Assembly (NCBI RefSeq): GCF_003429085.1
Contig: NZ_QVTC01000042.1
Location: 1 to 64,000 of the forward strand
Direction of reading: 5' to 3'
DNA: 64,000 nt
From: Bacillus sp. V59.32b
Lineage (GTDB): Bacteria; Bacillota; Bacilli; Bacillales; DSM-1321
Shown piece after piece: positions 63,132 to 64,000 of the stretch. The translations under genes and the position numbers were made by a program. The notes beneath the pieces were generated by a model, which did not search any database, was not told the origin of the DNA, and saw only the letters and a program-made list of their open reading frames with translations. Every line of letters starts with the position of its first letter. Position 1 is the stretch's first letter.

Positions 63132-64000
63132 CTAATCCCGCCCCAGCGAATTGTCTTTATTTAGCAGGATGATCAGGTAGGCCGTCAGGGCATGGTTGAA
63201 GGTACGTATGTCCAGCCCGGTTTTTTCTATAAACTTATCAATCCGGTATTGCAGGCTGTTTCGGTGGATATATAATTGTTTGGCAGCCAGGCTTGCGTTG
63301 GAGTTGCACTCAATATACATCTTTACTGAAGTGATTAACTCCTCATCCTGCTTGGTGTCCTGGAGCAATTGCCGGATAAACCAATCTGTTTCGTTTTCTT
63401 TGATTCCGGCTAGGACTGCATAGGGAAATACTGCTGGCAGATTGGTTGCCTTCATATCGGGTAGATACTGCTTGGCTGTCATAAAAAGCTTGTGTTCCAT
63501 CCGTAAATGGCTAGGCAGCTCTTTATCTACAGGATGAAGAGCGCCAACGTAAGCTCTTATTTTTACGTAAAAGTCGCTTTCAAGCATATTAAGAGCGGCT
63601 GAAAAATCGCTTCCATCCTCATTTGGATTACGTTCACCCTCAATTAGAATCCCTGTTAAATCGCTTTGCCAAATAATAAGCGCCCCATCAGTCATAAATG
63701 CTAAAAGTGCTTCCTCAAAATCCGCATGGGAAAAATCATGGACCGAAATCGTAAAATGGGTATATGTAACGCGATTCCAGCTAGTGAGCGGAATTACATC
63801 GGTGTTTTTATATAAAAAATCATGCCATTGTTTTTTTTGTATCGTCGTATTCCGATTAAAAGCATCATCTTGACTCAGTGGAAAAAGAAGCTGAAGCAAG
63901 CCGGTTTCTTCAGTGGAAATGTCTGATTTTGGTATGCCAAGCTTGTTCCCGTTTTCATCCTGAAACCATACGTAGTTAGCGGGTTGGCTACATGAACGGT
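63132..64000 (-). CDS. PucR/CdaR-type regulator (YxkF-like), 5' end beyond the window
   Basis: This leftward frame stays open to the right edge, so the N terminus is missing; at least 289 residues are visible. The C-terminal HTH_30 region (TSVKMYIECNSNASLAAKQLYIHRNSLQYRIDKFIEKTGLDIRTF) is typical of PucR/CdaR regulators. The remainder is a poorly conserved sensor region. A TTG at 63899 could be read as a start, but the frame continues upstream with protein-like sequence (NYVWFQDENGNKLGIP). In B. subtilis yxkF occupies the same place upstream of msmX. Confidence 0.8.
   Translation of the reverse strand, partial: RSCSQPANYVWFQDENGNKLGIPKSDISTEETGLLQLLFPLSQDDAFNRNTTIQKKQWHDFLYKNTDVIPLTSWNRVTYTHFTISVHDFSHADFEEALLAFMTDGALIIWQSDLTGILIEGERNPNEDGSDFSAALNMLESDFYVKIRAYVGALHPVDKELPSHLRMEHKLFMTAKQYLPDMKATNLPAVFPYAVLAGIKENETDWFIRQLLQDTKQDEELITSVKMYIECNSNASLAAKQLYIHRNSLQYRIDKFIEKTGLDIRTFNHALTAYLIILLNKDNSLGRD

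Overview
The window looks like chromosome of an endospore-forming member of the Bacillaceae (Mesobacillus/Neobacillus/Cytobacillus-like). The reasons are strong AGGAGG-type ribosome sites, frequent TTG and GTG starts, many U-tract terminators, typical Gram-positive riboswitch architecture, spore genes (ytvI, csgA-like, CotF/YhcQ-like) and gene neighbourhoods known from Bacillus subtilis (metI-metC, yheI-yheH, the ycs/kip oxoprolinase cluster, yxkF-msmX). It is mostly ordinary core and metabolic genome, with a decayed accessory patch at about 39.3-43.2 kb.

Layout. 0-4.5 kb: decaying 20-bp repeats, a class I ribonucleotide reductase large subunit behind a cobalamin riboswitch and terminator, and a SulP anion transporter. 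4.8-13.4 kb: stress, membrane and transport genes (universal stress protein, TrkA-C protein, YtvI, CorC-like protein, YitT-like protein, secreted glycerophosphodiesterase, Mn-type cation efflux). 13.6-15.5 kb: TPP riboswitch, thiT, then a ~960-bp array of 20-bp units before the next terminator. 15.5-21.0 kb: XRE regulator, DUF3243 protein, second Usp, a class A PBP with an abnormal C terminus, glpK. 21.1-25.3 kb: the yheI/yheH (bmrC/bmrD) multidrug exporter behind a leader peptide and attenuator. 25.3-30.8 kb: a 159-bp multi-hairpin element, then a methionine block (S-box-hom, rhomboid protease, metI-metC with a second S-box, YezD). 30.9-34.4 kb: a MITE-like element and a GntR/ABC operon. 34.8-39.3 kb: the 5-oxoprolinase cluster pxpB-pxpC-pxpA-ycsG-ycsI. 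39.3-43.2 kb: a broken secreted protein gene, a divergent four-helix membrane protein and a badly decayed group II intron. 43.2-44.5 kb: spore genes. 44.6-57.0 kb: a glycolate block (FadR-type regulator, glcE/F/D-like oxidase, malate synthase G, malic enzyme, FAH-family protein, IclR regulator, lactate/glycolate permease). 57-64 kb: nitroreductase, YvgN-like glyoxal reductase, fumarase, NERD protein, another 20-bp repeat array, msmX and a partial PucR/CdaR-type regulator.

How the genes work together. The glycolate block forms a complete route: uptake, oxidation to glyoxylate, condensation to malate, decarboxylation to pyruvate; fumarase lies just beyond. Two of its promoters share a 25-bp sequence and the permease promoter carries paired palindromes. 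RNA-level control is unusually prominent: cobalamin, TPP and two SAM riboswitches plus a ribosome-mediated attenuator.

The most unusual features are (i) at least five intergenic arrays with the same ~20-bp period but different conserved words, (ii) the bmr-type leader with a 9-nt perfect antiterminator pairing and a second mini-ORF, and (iii) the three-hairpin element between yheH and hom. Functions are from recognition of sequence motifs by eye; no database search was run.
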